From assembly GCA_034180005.1 (NCBI GenBank), contig JAXFPC010000028.1, positions 25,660-89,659 of the forward strand: a stretch of DNA of 64,000 bases. Reading direction: 5' to 3'. Below the pieces are notes generated by a model. It searched no databases. It saw only the letters and a list, made by a program, of their open reading frames with translations, and was not told the origin of the DNA. The DNA comes from JAXFPC01 sp034180005 (GTDB taxonomy: Bacteria; Bacillota; Negativicutes; Acidaminococcales; Acidaminococcaceae). Positions within the stretch are counted from its first letter, which is position 1; each line of letters opens with the position of its first letter. A program made the position numbers and the translations under genes. Of this stretch, positions 29,134 through 38,443 are shown one piece after another.

Positions 29134-29178
29134 GAAAAGCCTGTCACCATTCAAACGGTGACAGGCTTCTTTATTTTT
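29134..29178 (+). terminator. pepF terminator, overlapping the end of the convergent gene
   Basis: Stem AAGCCTGTCACC / GGTGACAGGCTT followed by CTTTATTTTT on the plus strand. Its right arm and loop encode the last codons of the convergent G3E GTPase gene (stop at 29151). Confidence 0.85.
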
Positions 29179-30131
29179 CCTTTGGACAACTTGAGTCTTC
29201 TCTTCGGCAATTTAAAAAATTGTTCTATGACCGACTTACGCAACCCTCTACCTATTACGACAGCCTGATTCTCTTGAGGAGGTTCGCAGCCGGTAATCGC
29301 ATAGTCTCCCTCTACCAAGTCGAATCTGATACCGAAGCCGCCGGCCTTAAAATGTCCTTTGGCTCTCGCCACTCTGCCGCCGTATCCGTGTACCAAAAAT
29401 TCCAGAACCGTCGCCAATTCACCTGGATTATCTATGCCGATATTTTCCAGACTGATATTTTCCCAAACCTCACTCTGCGGAAGTTCCTGCTGCAAAAATT
29501 TAAAAGCAGGTTTATCGACGTTATCCGTTTCCACGATGAGTTCTTTGTTAAGCAACGCCAACCACTCGTTTTCCTGCCACGAATCGTAGTGCGTTAAAGG
29601 AAACGCCGTATTCGTACCGAGCGACAAATTTTCTTTTACTCTTTGAAAATCGTCCGCGGCAAATTTTTCAGACTTACTCAGCACGACAGTGCCGGCTGTG
29701 TACAACTGATTTTTAAAAAGTTCGTCGTATTCTTTCCTGCTTTTTTCATAGTGGAGCGCATCAACTATAGTTATCGGCGCAAGAAGACCGATTCTTTCAT
29801 ACGCTATTTTATTAAGCTGTTCTACAATTCTGCTCGGCCACGCTACGCCGCTCGGCTCAACTATCAGATACTCCGGATCGATCGAATTGGCGACAGTCAT
29901 GACGGAATGTGCAAAATCAAGATTAAGCGAACAGCATATGCAACCTTCCGTCAACTCCCAAACTTTCATCTGTTGTGCGCTCGGATTCGTCCTCAATATC
30001 TCGGCATCAATATTCAGTGAAGCGAATTCGTTTTCCATTATGACAAATTGCTTACCTGTACGTTCCGCCATTTTTTTGATAAACGTCGTCTTTCCTGCGC
30101 CGAGGAATCCGCTGATAATCAATATTTTCAT
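29151..30131 (-). CDS. G3E-family (COG0523) GTPase, CobW-like
   Basis: 326 residues. P-loop GFLGAGKTT at about 9-17, the CxCC metal motif inside ELTEGCICCSL near 66-76, and VEPSGVAWP near 100. COG0523 proteins are metallochaperones or activators of metalloenzymes, driven by GTP. Oddity: the G4 position, usually NKxD, reads SKSE here, so guanine specificity may be relaxed. A CobW-like C-terminal domain is present. ATG 30131 has GAGGTG 3-4 bases upstream. Nearest genes upstream encode a zinc alcohol dehydrogenase, but a terminator separates them. Its client is unknown. Confidence 0.8.
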   Translation of the reverse strand: MKILIISGFLGAGKTTFIKKMAERTGKQFVIMENEFASLNIDAEILRTNPSAQQMKVWELTEGCICCSLNLDFAHSVMTVANSIDPEYLIVEPSGVAWPSRIVEQLNKIAYERIGLLAPITIVDALHYEKSRKEYDELFKNQLYTAGTVVLSKSEKFAADDFQRVKENLSLGTNTAFPLTHYDSWQENEWLALLNKELIVETDNVDKPAFKFLQQELPQSEVWENISLENIGIDNPGELATVLEFLVHGYGGRVARAKGHFKAGGFGIRFDLVEGDYAITGCEPPQENQAVVIGRGLRKSVIEQFFKLPKRRLKLSKGKIKKPVTV

Positions 30132-30141
30132 ATCCACCTCT

Positions 30142-30172
30142 AAAAAAGGGAAGCCGAAAAGCTTCCCTTTTT
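30142..30172 (-). terminator. Intrinsic terminator after the alcohol dehydrogenase
   Basis: Stem AAGGGAAGC / GCTTCCCTT followed by TTTTTT on the minus strand. It lies 11 bases ahead of the G3E GTPase ATG. Confidence 0.88.
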
Positions 30173-30188
30173 CACAACAATATCATCT

Positions 30189-31244
30189 TTAAAGAATAAC
30201 AACAGGCTTAATGAGTTCCGCCGGTTTATTCTTCATGAGCAGCAGCGCGTCTTCCACATGCTCGAATCCTTTGAATTTGTGCGTCAACATCGGTTTTACG
30301 TCAAGCTTGCCGCATTCCAGCAAACTTGCCAATTTTTCCAAGCGTAATCTTCCGCCGGGCATCAATCCGCCGACAATCTGTTTATGACCCATGCCTACGC
30401 CCCACTCTATGCGTGGAATGTTGATGTAAGTGCCTTCTCCCAGATAATTAACATTACCGATCTTGCCGCCCGGTTTCAAACATTTGATAACCTCTTCAAA
30501 TGTTTCCACAGTGCCTCCGGCTACTACAGCTTTGTCGACACCTTTACCGCCGGTCATAGCAAGAACCTGCTCATCTATGGATCCGTCTTTATAACCGACA
30601 AAATCGGTTGCGCCGTAACCTTTAGCAGCATCACGGCAAACTTGCCGCGTACCTACCGCGATAATTCGTGAAGCGCCGCGCAGGTTCGCGCCGGCCACAG
30701 ACATTAACCCGACAGGACCGATGCCTACTACCAACACAGTATCGCCGAACTGCACGTCTGCCAATTCCACGCCGTGGAATCCTGTAGGCACCATATCGGA
30801 AAGCATGCACGCTTCTTCCGGACTTATGCTGTCGGGAAGGTGCGCCAAATTCGCATCTGCATCATTCACGTGAAAATATTCGCCGAATACTCCGTCCTTA
30901 AAGTTAGAAAATTTCCATCCGGCAAGCATGCCGCCGGAATGCATAGGATAACCTGCCTGAGCTTCCAAAGAACCCCAGTCGGGAGTTATAGCGGCTACCA
31001 TGATGCGATCACCCGGTTTAAAGTCTTTGACAAGCGAGCCAACTTCTTCAACTACGCCGCAGCCTTCATGCCCCAAAATCATGTTATGCCTTTCTCCGAT
31101 TGCTCCTGCCCAAACCGTATGCACGTCTGACGTACATGGAGAAACAGCCAGGGGCTTGATAATAGCATCTTTAGGACCGCAGACGGGACGCTCCTTTTCA
31201 ATCCAGCCTGTCTCACCGATACGAAGCATTGCAAAACCTTTCAT
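30189..31244 (-). CDS. NADP-dependent secondary-alcohol dehydrogenase, zinc type
   Basis: 351 residues, the exact length class of the Clostridium beijerinckii and Thermoanaerobacter brockii enzymes, which it follows closely from MKGFAML through SPCTSD, GHEGCG, LAGWKFSNFKDGVFGEYFHV to the C-terminal VVIL. Catalytic zinc ligands Cys37, His59 and Glu60 are visible; the Cys-rich structural zinc loop is absent, as in those enzymes. The NADP-binding GTR after the GIGPVG fold is present. It reduces ketones such as acetone or butanone, or oxidises 2-alcohols, in the cytoplasm. Own promoter, own terminator. Confidence 0.9.
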   Translation of the reverse strand: MKGFAMLRIGETGWIEKERPVCGPKDAIIKPLAVSPCTSDVHTVWAGAIGERHNMILGHEGCGVVEEVGSLVKDFKPGDRIMVAAITPDWGSLEAQAGYPMHSGGMLAGWKFSNFKDGVFGEYFHVNDADANLAHLPDSISPEEACMLSDMVPTGFHGVELADVQFGDTVLVVGIGPVGLMSVAGANLRGASRIIAVGTRQVCRDAAKGYGATDFVGYKDGSIDEQVLAMTGGKGVDKAVVAGGTVETFEEVIKCLKPGGKIGNVNYLGEGTYINIPRIEWGVGMGHKQIVGGLMPGGRLRLEKLASLLECGKLDVKPMLTHKFKGFEHVEDALLLMKNKPAELIKPVVIL

Positions 31245-31310
31245 AAATAAAACCTCCTTTGTCGTTTATTATATTTATCATCGGATTACCGTTGCTTATC
31301 TTACACTTAC

Positions 31311-31339
31311 AGTATACCAATTTAACATCACATATTCAA
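31311..31339 (-). promoter_or_regulatory. Alcohol dehydrogenase promoter
   Basis: Minus strand TTGAAT, 17-base spacer, TATACT, about 60 bases ahead of the ATG. Confidence 0.75.
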
Positions 31340-31511
31340 CTTAGGCTTAATCTGAAATACCTTCTCCGCCTTCACTACATTCCCTGATCCTGTTCCTCGA
31401 AGAATGTATAAAAATCGAACTTACATTGAGCGATAATCCCTTTTCTCGTAATAATTTTTGACATCCCACCGCAGGAACTATCAATACGCACCGGATATTT
31501 TCATTGCATAC

Positions 31512-31724
31512 TCAGTAAAAGTAACTTACCAAATAAACCAATCCCACAAGCAAGCCTCCCCAAGCACTGTGACGCAGCTTATCTTCATTCACGCTTTCCT
31601 GACCCGCTTTTTTGAGTAAATTTATTCCTCCTGATAAAAGCCACAGCGATATGGCAATGATTACTAAGGCCAGTCCGCTCCATAAATCCAATTGCGCAAA
31701 AAATTCCGTCATCTTCAAATTCAC
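31512..31724 (-). CDS. Small membrane protein, unknown
   Basis: Up to 70 residues with two hydrophobic stretches (about 17-38 and 53-69) joined by a short charged loop. It begins 21 bases past the addA stop, so it is probably the last gene of the addBA transcript. GAGAGG lies ahead of several possible starts (GTG 31724, TTG 31718, ATG 31712). I do not recognise the family. The 31245-31511 gap beyond it holds only the alcohol dehydrogenase leader and promoter. Confidence 0.6.
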   Translation of the reverse strand: MNLKMTEFFAQLDLWSGLALVIIAISLWLLSGGINLLKKAGQESVNEDKLRHSAWGGLLVGLVYLVSYFY

Positions 31725-31745
31725 CTCTCAAACATTCGCAGCGCT

Positions 31746-34700
31746 TCACACTTGCTTATCGCAAAGATACTCGTAAGGACAATGCAGACAGTGTTCCGTA
31801 TTACATGCAAACGCTTTTTCTTCCGTTTTTGCCTCCATCTCTTCCACAAGGCTTAATATTTGCGGTACATAATCGGAAGTATCAGGAAGTTTCCACACGC
31901 TGAGATCTCTCAAAAAATGCAGCTCGCTGCTGTCAACCGTCAAACGCAAAATACGCTCTACTGCAAGCTTATAAAGCGTCAGCTGGTAGCGGTATCCCAA
32001 CGCTGTGTCCTCATCTTTAAACGGTCTTCCTGTTTTGTAATCGATGATTTTAACAGTGCCGTCAGATTTTATACAAATACAGTCCGCCACGCCGAGGAAG
32101 ATGATGTCGTCAGCCAAAGGCAAGGTAAATTTCCATTCACGCAGACATCTTTCTTCAGCAGTTGGCAACAATCCGCTGTCAATATAATTCTTCAACAGCC
32201 TCCTCAATTCTTCGTAGGCTGCTCGGTCATGTTTGTTATCATCAACCGCAGATGTCGCTTTGGCAAAAGCTGCCTCAGCGTCACCCTCATAAAATTCCAA
32301 GGCTTTGTGTAAAATCAAGCCTGTCGTCAAACGATCTATTCCGTTGCCGTCGCCACGAACTTCTACGGGAGGTAAATTTTCTACGAATGAGTAATAATAA
32401 CGCCGCTGACAGTAAAGATACTCCTGCAATGACGTTGCGCTGTAATAAATACGTCCGCTGCCATGATACTGTTCAAGCGGTAACGCCATTTCCTCTGAAA
32501 ATTTCGCAACAAAACCTGCACCGTAATCGCCCGCATCATTAACTTTTTTTATATCCTCATATCTCCACAGTTTTACTTCCATTCCCGACGCATTATCGCC
32601 AAAAATTGCTGAAAGCGTCACCAACCAATTTTTTGCTTGGGACTCTCGCTTAGATGAAATATTTTTACTGCCGATTATGATGAGGTTTTCTTCAGCTCTA
32701 GTCATAGCAACGTAAAGCAGGCGTAAACGTTCGGCTTCTTCCAGTTCTTTGTCCCTCTCCAGTTGCCTCAGCAATACGCTGCTTTTTTTCAGTTCACCAG
32801 ATACCAAAGCCGAAATACCGAGACCGTTTTCTTTTGTAAAAAAGACGCTTGCGTAATTGCCGCGCACGCCGCTCGCTGTTTGCGGAATTATAACCGTATT
32901 GAATTCCAGACCTTTCGATTTATGTATGGTCATGATCTGTACAGCGTCGCTGCTGTCATCATTGGCGGCGTTGACCTGTTCGCCGGCTTCCTTCTGCCTG
33001 TGAATATAATCCAGCCATCCTGAGAGAGTAAGTTTTTTTTCGCTACAAAGTTTCAACATATCCCGGTGAAGTTTTTTTACATTGGCAAATTTACTTCTTC
33101 CGTCGCTTTGTCTGAACATAACGACTTCCACTCGCAAAACCCGCATCATTTTCAGCCACAATTCCGGCAAGCTGTACAATGCGGCGCAGGAATAAAGTTC
33201 GGCAAGGATTGCTGCCGCTCTCGCAAGCAATGGTCGCTGTTGTTCCTTAACCTGGACAGTGTCGTGCTTTTCCCTGACTGTGTCCATAAGCGTGCTCTGA
33301 TACTTCTCGGCGAAAAAAAACAAAGCTGTTATTGTTTCGTCATCCAAGCCGAAATAAGGTGAACGTAAAACGCCCGCCAATTCCATATTGCAATGTTTAT
33401 TATCAAGCGCTTTGAACAAATTGAGCAGATCGGTTATTTCCTGGCGTTCGTAAAATCCTCTGCCGTCAATCACATTGTACGGTATATTCCATTGGCGAAG
33501 CGCTGAAGCAAAGTTCTCACAGTTGGTCATCTTGGCAAGCAGTACGGCCATATCTCCATATTGCGTCCCCTGCTCATGCAAAGAATATATTTCGCTTGCT
33601 ACGCAGGCTGCTTCAAAATCCAGACTGTAGGACTTCTGCTCCTCGGTATAAGCAACTTGCAACAGCCGCGGCTTAACACCGTCTTTGCCGTTAGCATATA
33701 AATCCTCAAAGAAGACATCCTTGCTTCTGTCTGTTCCCATCAGGGGCGTGAACGCATCTCTGCATGATGCCAAAACGGCTCTTGTGGAGCGATAATTATC
33801 TCTCAGGGAAATAAGCATGCCGTTTTCCGAAGCCGCGACATCTCTGCATACTCTGGCAAAAACACTCACGTCCGCGCCGCGAAATTTATAAATTGACTGC
33901 TTAGGATCTCCCACGATAAAAAGTTTTTTATTGTGCAAAACATCTTCATCATCTCCGCAGAGCAGGTATACAAGTTTGCGCTGCAAATCGTTGGTGTCTT
34001 GGAACTCGTCTACCATGATGTAAGCATATCTTAACTGCAACTTATGTCTTACCTTGCTGTTGTCACTCAACAGCTGCAAAGCCATTTGCTCCACGTCGGC
34101 AAAACCGAAAAATTCTCTGCGTCTGCGTTCCTCTTTAAGATACGATGCGAAGTCGGTTAAAAATTCCTGCCACGCGGAGAGCAGTTTAATAGCTTCCCCA
34201 TCCGTGTCAGCCTGCAAGATTTTCTCTTCAAGGCAATTAATATTTTTCAGAATACCTTTGACCGCATTACCCATATTTTTAATTTTCTTGACATATTTTT
34301 TATAGGGCTGCCAATCAATACGCTCTCCCAGTAAACCGGCTTTAACGGCGCCGAGATTTTCCCGCAAACTGTTTATACCGCTCTGATTGCTGCCGCAATT
34401 TTCCAAAGCGGCAAGCTGCTCAACATAATCATATAGATCACGAACTGCCTCGCCGGTATCGACGCGCAGATAATTGGCCGCAAAATCTTTTTGCGCGCAG
34501 TAAGCAACTATATCTTCCGCCGCTCCGCTCAGCTGCCGAAGGTATGTCTTTAAGGCAGATATACCGTAGATTTCCGCCATTTTTTTCGCCGCGGCATTAT
34601 TATTTTCCAATCTGCTGCGAAGAAAAACTTTTATAACTCCGCGAATAAATTCTTCTTCCTCAAGACCTTCCGCCACAGTAAAATGTGGATCTATACAAGC

Positions 34701-35210
34701 TTCCAGGGGATGTTCTTTTAAAATTCCCGAACACAGACTGTCGATGGTCGCTATTTGCGCCTTATCCATATCGTGAAGATATTTTTCCCAAAAATTTATG
34801 CTGCGCAAATATTCAGGCATCCCCTCTTCGGCTTCTTCCCTTACCTTGCGCTCCCAAGGCATTTCATAATTTACCGCGGACAAAGTTGCTCCTGCTTTGG
34901 CGGCAAGTTCCATTTGCTCGGAAAACTCCAACAGCTGCATAATCGCAAGGCGAATTCTCTCCCTCATTTCCGCCGCCGCTTTACGTGTAAAAGTAACCGC
35001 GAGAATATTTTTCACGCCGATACCTGCTCCGGCATCTCCTCCGGCGCGCAACTTTTGTTGCTGTTTCAGAATGGATTGGTACAAAATATTCAGATAGCGT
35101 TCCACCAGCACTCTTGTTTTGCCGCTTCCGGCGCCAGCAGACACTGCCACGTTAACATCTATCGCATTAATGGCTTCAGCCTGTGCTTCGGTTGGCTTGA
35201 AAGCAGTCAT
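31746..35210 (-). CDS. addA: ATP-dependent helicase/nuclease subunit A (AddA type)
   Basis: 1154 residues. UvrD-like helicase: P-loop SAGAGSGKTRVLVERYL near 24-40, VDEFQDTND, GDPKQSIYKFRGADVSVF, IMTIHKSKGLEFNTVI and LYVAMTRAEENL. The C-terminal PD-(D/E)xK nuclease has the LILHKALEFYEG and IIDYKTGRP blocks. With AddB it processes double-strand breaks for recombination. Oddity: this nuclease domain also has a Cys before it (LYCQRRYYY) and C1141-x2-C1144-x5-C1150 at the end, the iron-sulphur staple normally described in AddB. Its start overlaps the addB stop by one base or so (both at 35210). Confidence 0.92.
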   Translation of the reverse strand: MTAFKPTEAQAEAINAIDVNVAVSAGAGSGKTRVLVERYLNILYQSILKQQQKLRAGGDAGAGIGVKNILAVTFTRKAAAEMRERIRLAIMQLLEFSEQMELAAKAGATLSAVNYEMPWERKVREEAEEGMPEYLRSINFWEKYLHDMDKAQIATIDSLCSGILKEHPLEACIDPHFTVAEGLEEEEFIRGVIKVFLRSRLENNNAAAKKMAEIYGISALKTYLRQLSGAAEDIVAYCAQKDFAANYLRVDTGEAVRDLYDYVEQLAALENCGSNQSGINSLRENLGAVKAGLLGERIDWQPYKKYVKKIKNMGNAVKGILKNINCLEEKILQADTDGEAIKLLSAWQEFLTDFASYLKEERRRREFFGFADVEQMALQLLSDNSKVRHKLQLRYAYIMVDEFQDTNDLQRKLVYLLCGDDEDVLHNKKLFIVGDPKQSIYKFRGADVSVFARVCRDVAASENGMLISLRDNYRSTRAVLASCRDAFTPLMGTDRSKDVFFEDLYANGKDGVKPRLLQVAYTEEQKSYSLDFEAACVASEIYSLHEQGTQYGDMAVLLAKMTNCENFASALRQWNIPYNVIDGRGFYERQEITDLLNLFKALDNKHCNMELAGVLRSPYFGLDDETITALFFFAEKYQSTLMDTVREKHDTVQVKEQQRPLLARAAAILAELYSCAALYSLPELWLKMMRVLRVEVVMFRQSDGRSKFANVKKLHRDMLKLCSEKKLTLSGWLDYIHRQKEAGEQVNAANDDSSDAVQIMTIHKSKGLEFNTVIIPQTASGVRGNYASVFFTKENGLGISALVSGELKKSSVLLRQLERDKELEEAERLRLLYVAMTRAEENLIIIGSKNISSKRESQAKNWLVTLSAIFGDNASGMEVKLWRYEDIKKVNDAGDYGAGFVAKFSEEMALPLEQYHGSGRIYYSATSLQEYLYCQRRYYYSFVENLPPVEVRGDGNGIDRLTTGLILHKALEFYEGDAEAAFAKATSAVDDNKHDRAAYEELRRLLKNYIDSGLLPTAEERCLREWKFTLPLADDIIFLGVADCICIKSDGTVKIIDYKTGRPFKDEDTALGYRYQLTLYKLAVERILRLTVDSSELHFLRDLSVWKLPDTSDYVPQILSLVEEMEAKTEEKAFACNTEHCLHCPYEYLCDKQV

Positions 35211-38200
35211 TATTCATCACCTTCTCCCAGTTTATCCTGATAACGACAAACATCTGCTGCTTGACAATACCGACAATCTACGGGAGCCGGTTGAAATTCT
35301 CCACGCCAGATTGCGGCGACATACTTTTTGAGCAAAGCCTCACTGAAATTTTTCATGCTTTCCCACTTATCCGAATCGTCTTCAAAAGGAAGCTTAGCCA
35401 ATTTAAACTCATGAGAACCCAAATCAGTAAAAGCGACAGTATTAATCCGTTCCTTCGCTTTAAGACTCAAATAACCTCCGCCGGCAACACTGCCGTCCAG
35501 TTGGGCGGCAGCAAGCATATATACCGGCAACTGCAAATCAAGTCCTTGTTCCAGTGCGTTTTTATTTGGATAACCGCCCGTCTTATAGTCCGTAATAAAA
35601 ATTTTATCCCCGCACCTGTCCAACCTGTCAATTTTCCCGTTGATATTAAATGTGCTGCCGTCTTCCGCTGCAAGCTCCAAGCTGTTTTCTTTGCGAAAAC
35701 CGAACGCGTACTCCGTCTTCCACGGCGAGTATTCCCGCCATAAAGAACGCTCTTTATACTCATAGTCAAGCCAGTTCAAAAGCAGCTTCCAAGTCATTTC
35801 CTTATCGTAGTTCCAAAAAACGCTATTTCTTACTTCCTCTCTGACATTTTCCTCGCAGCACTCCTCGAAAATATTTCGCAAAATTTCCTTAACTTCCGGA
35901 TAATTGTAGTTTGTTATATTGCCTTTAATAGGAGATTTTGCAGAGAACAATCTTTCCAGAGTTGCGTGAACAACAGTTCCTCTTACGGTAGGCTCAAGCT
36001 CTTCCTGCGCCTCCATATACTTTTCCTGCTGCCAAATTTGCGTCACCAAATACTTAAAGGGACACTGCGCAAACATCTCCAGTTTGGAAGCGCTGAATTT
36101 TTCGGCGGTCCCTTCCTTTATATGCGCCAACAACTGTCGATTTTTTATACTTCCGTCGGTTATCTCTCCCGATGATCTTTTTAATTCTATAGACGCAGCT
36201 GCCAAAGTTCCCTCTACATCCGCGCCCATTTTTTCCCGCAACCAGTCGTCAGTTACTCCGCAACGAGTCGCCTCTTCAGGAGAACACGGTTTTTTTTCAT
36301 TCCGGTTAAAATCTGAAACAATCAGTTGCGGCATAATATTTTGAAGGCGTCCAATATACACGGAGGCGCCGACCTTATCCTCCTCAAACCAGGAGATAAA
36401 TATTTTTTCCCGAGCCTGCGTCAGTAAATTGGCAAAGAAATACTCATCCGCCGCCAGGTGATCCTCTGTAAGCTCCACATCTATACCCATGGCATATTTC
36501 ATAAAGCGACGTTCCGCGTCACCGTAAATCCAATTCTCTGATTCTACAGCTGGAAATTCTCCTTCACGAACCCCGAGGATAAAAATATATTCATACTCAA
36601 GACATTGCGCGTCTACAACGTCGGTGATCAAAACTCCGTTTTGCTGTCCTTTATCCAAGTTTATTTGCACATCGGCGACCCGCTCCTGCAGAAGCCGACA
36701 AAAATCTGTACCGGAAATTTTTTTACCTTGTTGACCGCAAATTTCATATTCCCGCCTGAGCATAGTTAAAACATTTTCTAACTCTTCTCTGGAACGCAAA
36801 ACCAACTTTAAAGCTAACAAATCTATTTTTCTTGCTTTAAACTGCTCTCCCAGCAATTTTTCCAACTCCAATGAGTCAACAACTTTCTGAAGTGTATCAA
36901 GATAAAAGCTGACCGTTGCTTCAGCGGGGATGCTCTGAAGCAACGCATCAACGTAATAAAAAAATGTTCCTTTACTGCCTTCGCCGTCGCGTTTTTCCAT
37001 TTGTTCCATCATGCTGCCGCGCACAGAGTCCGGTGTAAGAAAATATTTATTCCCACGCAGCAGCGTCGACCACGACAAATCCTCTCCGTAAAGCGCTTTT
37101 CCCAATGGCGCGTTGATTACCCGAAAATACGCTTCCGCTCCGTTTCTGTTATTTGCTGTTGACAGCAGCATATCAAGCAACAATGTAGTCAAAGGCTGTA
37201 TAGCCAAAGCTGCCGTGCTGCTCAGTGTCACAGGAATACCGTATTCGACAGCAAAATTTTTTAAACCACCGTAATTGCGCAAATTGCGTACGGCCAGCAT
37301 TATCTGCGACGGCTTGACACCGGCAAGCAGCAACTCTTTAACCTTTGTCATAACCATACTGATTTCGCCTTCACGACTGCCGGCGCAGTGCAGTTCTATA
37401 TTCTTAGGACATTTTTTGACATCATGTCTTGCTCTTATAAGTTTCTTTACACGTGTATTTTTTTCAATTTCCGCAGAACTGTCATCTCTATTCCTGCCTG
37501 CCCATCCCCATACTGATGCCAGATATTTTAAATCTTCACAATCCTCGCCGTAAGGTATTTCACGTTCCGCCGCAACAAACATCATATCGCAAAAACCGCT
37601 CAGATTGTTGATAACGTTACCGGAAGCACCGGCAAGCGCTCTGCGTTTTTTCTCATACATCATCCCCAGGGATACTTCACACTTCCCGGAAAGCTCTTTA
37701 ATGAAATCAAGCTGCAATCTGTCAAAGGTATAAAAATCACTAAAGTATATTTTTCGCCACGGTAGGACGACGTCCGATCCGGCCAAAATTCTTATAGCCA
37801 AACGATATTTGCCTTCGATGTCAAATAAATTTTTCTCTTTAAGCCGATTTTGGTAAAGCGTATAAAGAAGCGCTACATCAAAATCCTTACTTCTTTCCGC
37901 TTCATTTCTTTCCTGCCAGTTACCTAAAGCCAGAGAAAGCTGACGAGCATCGGTGCCGCTTCTCGACAACTGCCCCAACAACGAAGTCATAGCTTTGATA
38001 TAACCTTTTTTCCCGGCGAGTTGTTGAAAATATTTCATTCTTCCCGCCTCGGCAAGTTCTTCCAAGAGTTCCTCTACCAACAATTCCTGACTGCCGCGGC
38101 TTATCTCTCTTAAGAACCCGTAACCGTTCATATTCAGCAGCCGCATCGCCAAACCTTCTATGCTTATGCATTCAACAGAACCGCGGCGGCAAACTCTGTC

Positions 38201-38317
38201 AGCCAACAATCTGCTGGGCAGCACCAAGATACTTTCGCCGCTACGCGATTGTTCCAAATCTTTATAAAACAAATTATGCGGAATATTTCCCAGCGGAGTA
38301 CAAAATAATTTTGTCAT
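35210..38317 (-). CDS. addB: ATP-dependent nuclease subunit B (AddB type)
   Basis: 1035 residues. It is an inactivated-helicase/nuclease partner of AddA. The C-terminal nuclease shows FAQCPFKYL, VHATLERLF, ITDYKTGGYP and the end motif C-x2-C-x5-C (CRYCQAADVC), which with the earlier Cys forms the 4Fe-4S cluster typical of AddB. ATG 38317 has GGTGAGG 5 bases upstream; a frame from 38335 is rejected. Upstream at 38339-38350 is the palindrome TAACGTACGTTA, which could be an operator. The N-terminal half is too diverged for motif-by-motif reading. Confidence 0.92.
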   Translation of the reverse strand: MTKLFCTPLGNIPHNLFYKDLEQSRSGESILVLPSRLLADRVCRRGSVECISIEGLAMRLLNMNGYGFLREISRGSQELLVEELLEELAEAGRMKYFQQLAGKKGYIKAMTSLLGQLSRSGTDARQLSLALGNWQERNEAERSKDFDVALLYTLYQNRLKEKNLFDIEGKYRLAIRILAGSDVVLPWRKIYFSDFYTFDRLQLDFIKELSGKCEVSLGMMYEKKRRALAGASGNVINNLSGFCDMMFVAAEREIPYGEDCEDLKYLASVWGWAGRNRDDSSAEIEKNTRVKKLIRARHDVKKCPKNIELHCAGSREGEISMVMTKVKELLLAGVKPSQIMLAVRNLRNYGGLKNFAVEYGIPVTLSSTAALAIQPLTTLLLDMLLSTANNRNGAEAYFRVINAPLGKALYGEDLSWSTLLRGNKYFLTPDSVRGSMMEQMEKRDGEGSKGTFFYYVDALLQSIPAEATVSFYLDTLQKVVDSLELEKLLGEQFKARKIDLLALKLVLRSREELENVLTMLRREYEICGQQGKKISGTDFCRLLQERVADVQINLDKGQQNGVLITDVVDAQCLEYEYIFILGVREGEFPAVESENWIYGDAERRFMKYAMGIDVELTEDHLAADEYFFANLLTQAREKIFISWFEEDKVGASVYIGRLQNIMPQLIVSDFNRNEKKPCSPEEATRCGVTDDWLREKMGADVEGTLAAASIELKRSSGEITDGSIKNRQLLAHIKEGTAEKFSASKLEMFAQCPFKYLVTQIWQQEKYMEAQEELEPTVRGTVVHATLERLFSAKSPIKGNITNYNYPEVKEILRNIFEECCEENVREEVRNSVFWNYDKEMTWKLLLNWLDYEYKERSLWREYSPWKTEYAFGFRKENSLELAAEDGSTFNINGKIDRLDRCGDKIFITDYKTGGYPNKNALEQGLDLQLPVYMLAAAQLDGSVAGGGYLSLKAKERINTVAFTDLGSHEFKLAKLPFEDDSDKWESMKNFSEALLKKYVAAIWRGEFQPAPVDCRYCQAADVCRYQDKLGEGDE

Positions 38318-38392
38318 CCAAACCTCACCCCTCATAAATAACGTACGTTACTTATTCATTTTACCACATTGCGAAAAGATTGGTTAAGTGAT

Positions 38393-38431
38393 AAAAAAGC
38401 TGCTTACCTTAATTTTTAAGATAAGCAGCTT
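38393..38431 (-). terminator. Intrinsic terminator after glyS
   Basis: Long stem AAGCTGCTTA-CTTA / TAAG-TAAGCAGCTT with one mismatch and a T6 tract on the minus strand, just past the glyS stop. Confidence 0.9.
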
Positions 38432-38443
38432 GATGAATTTTAA

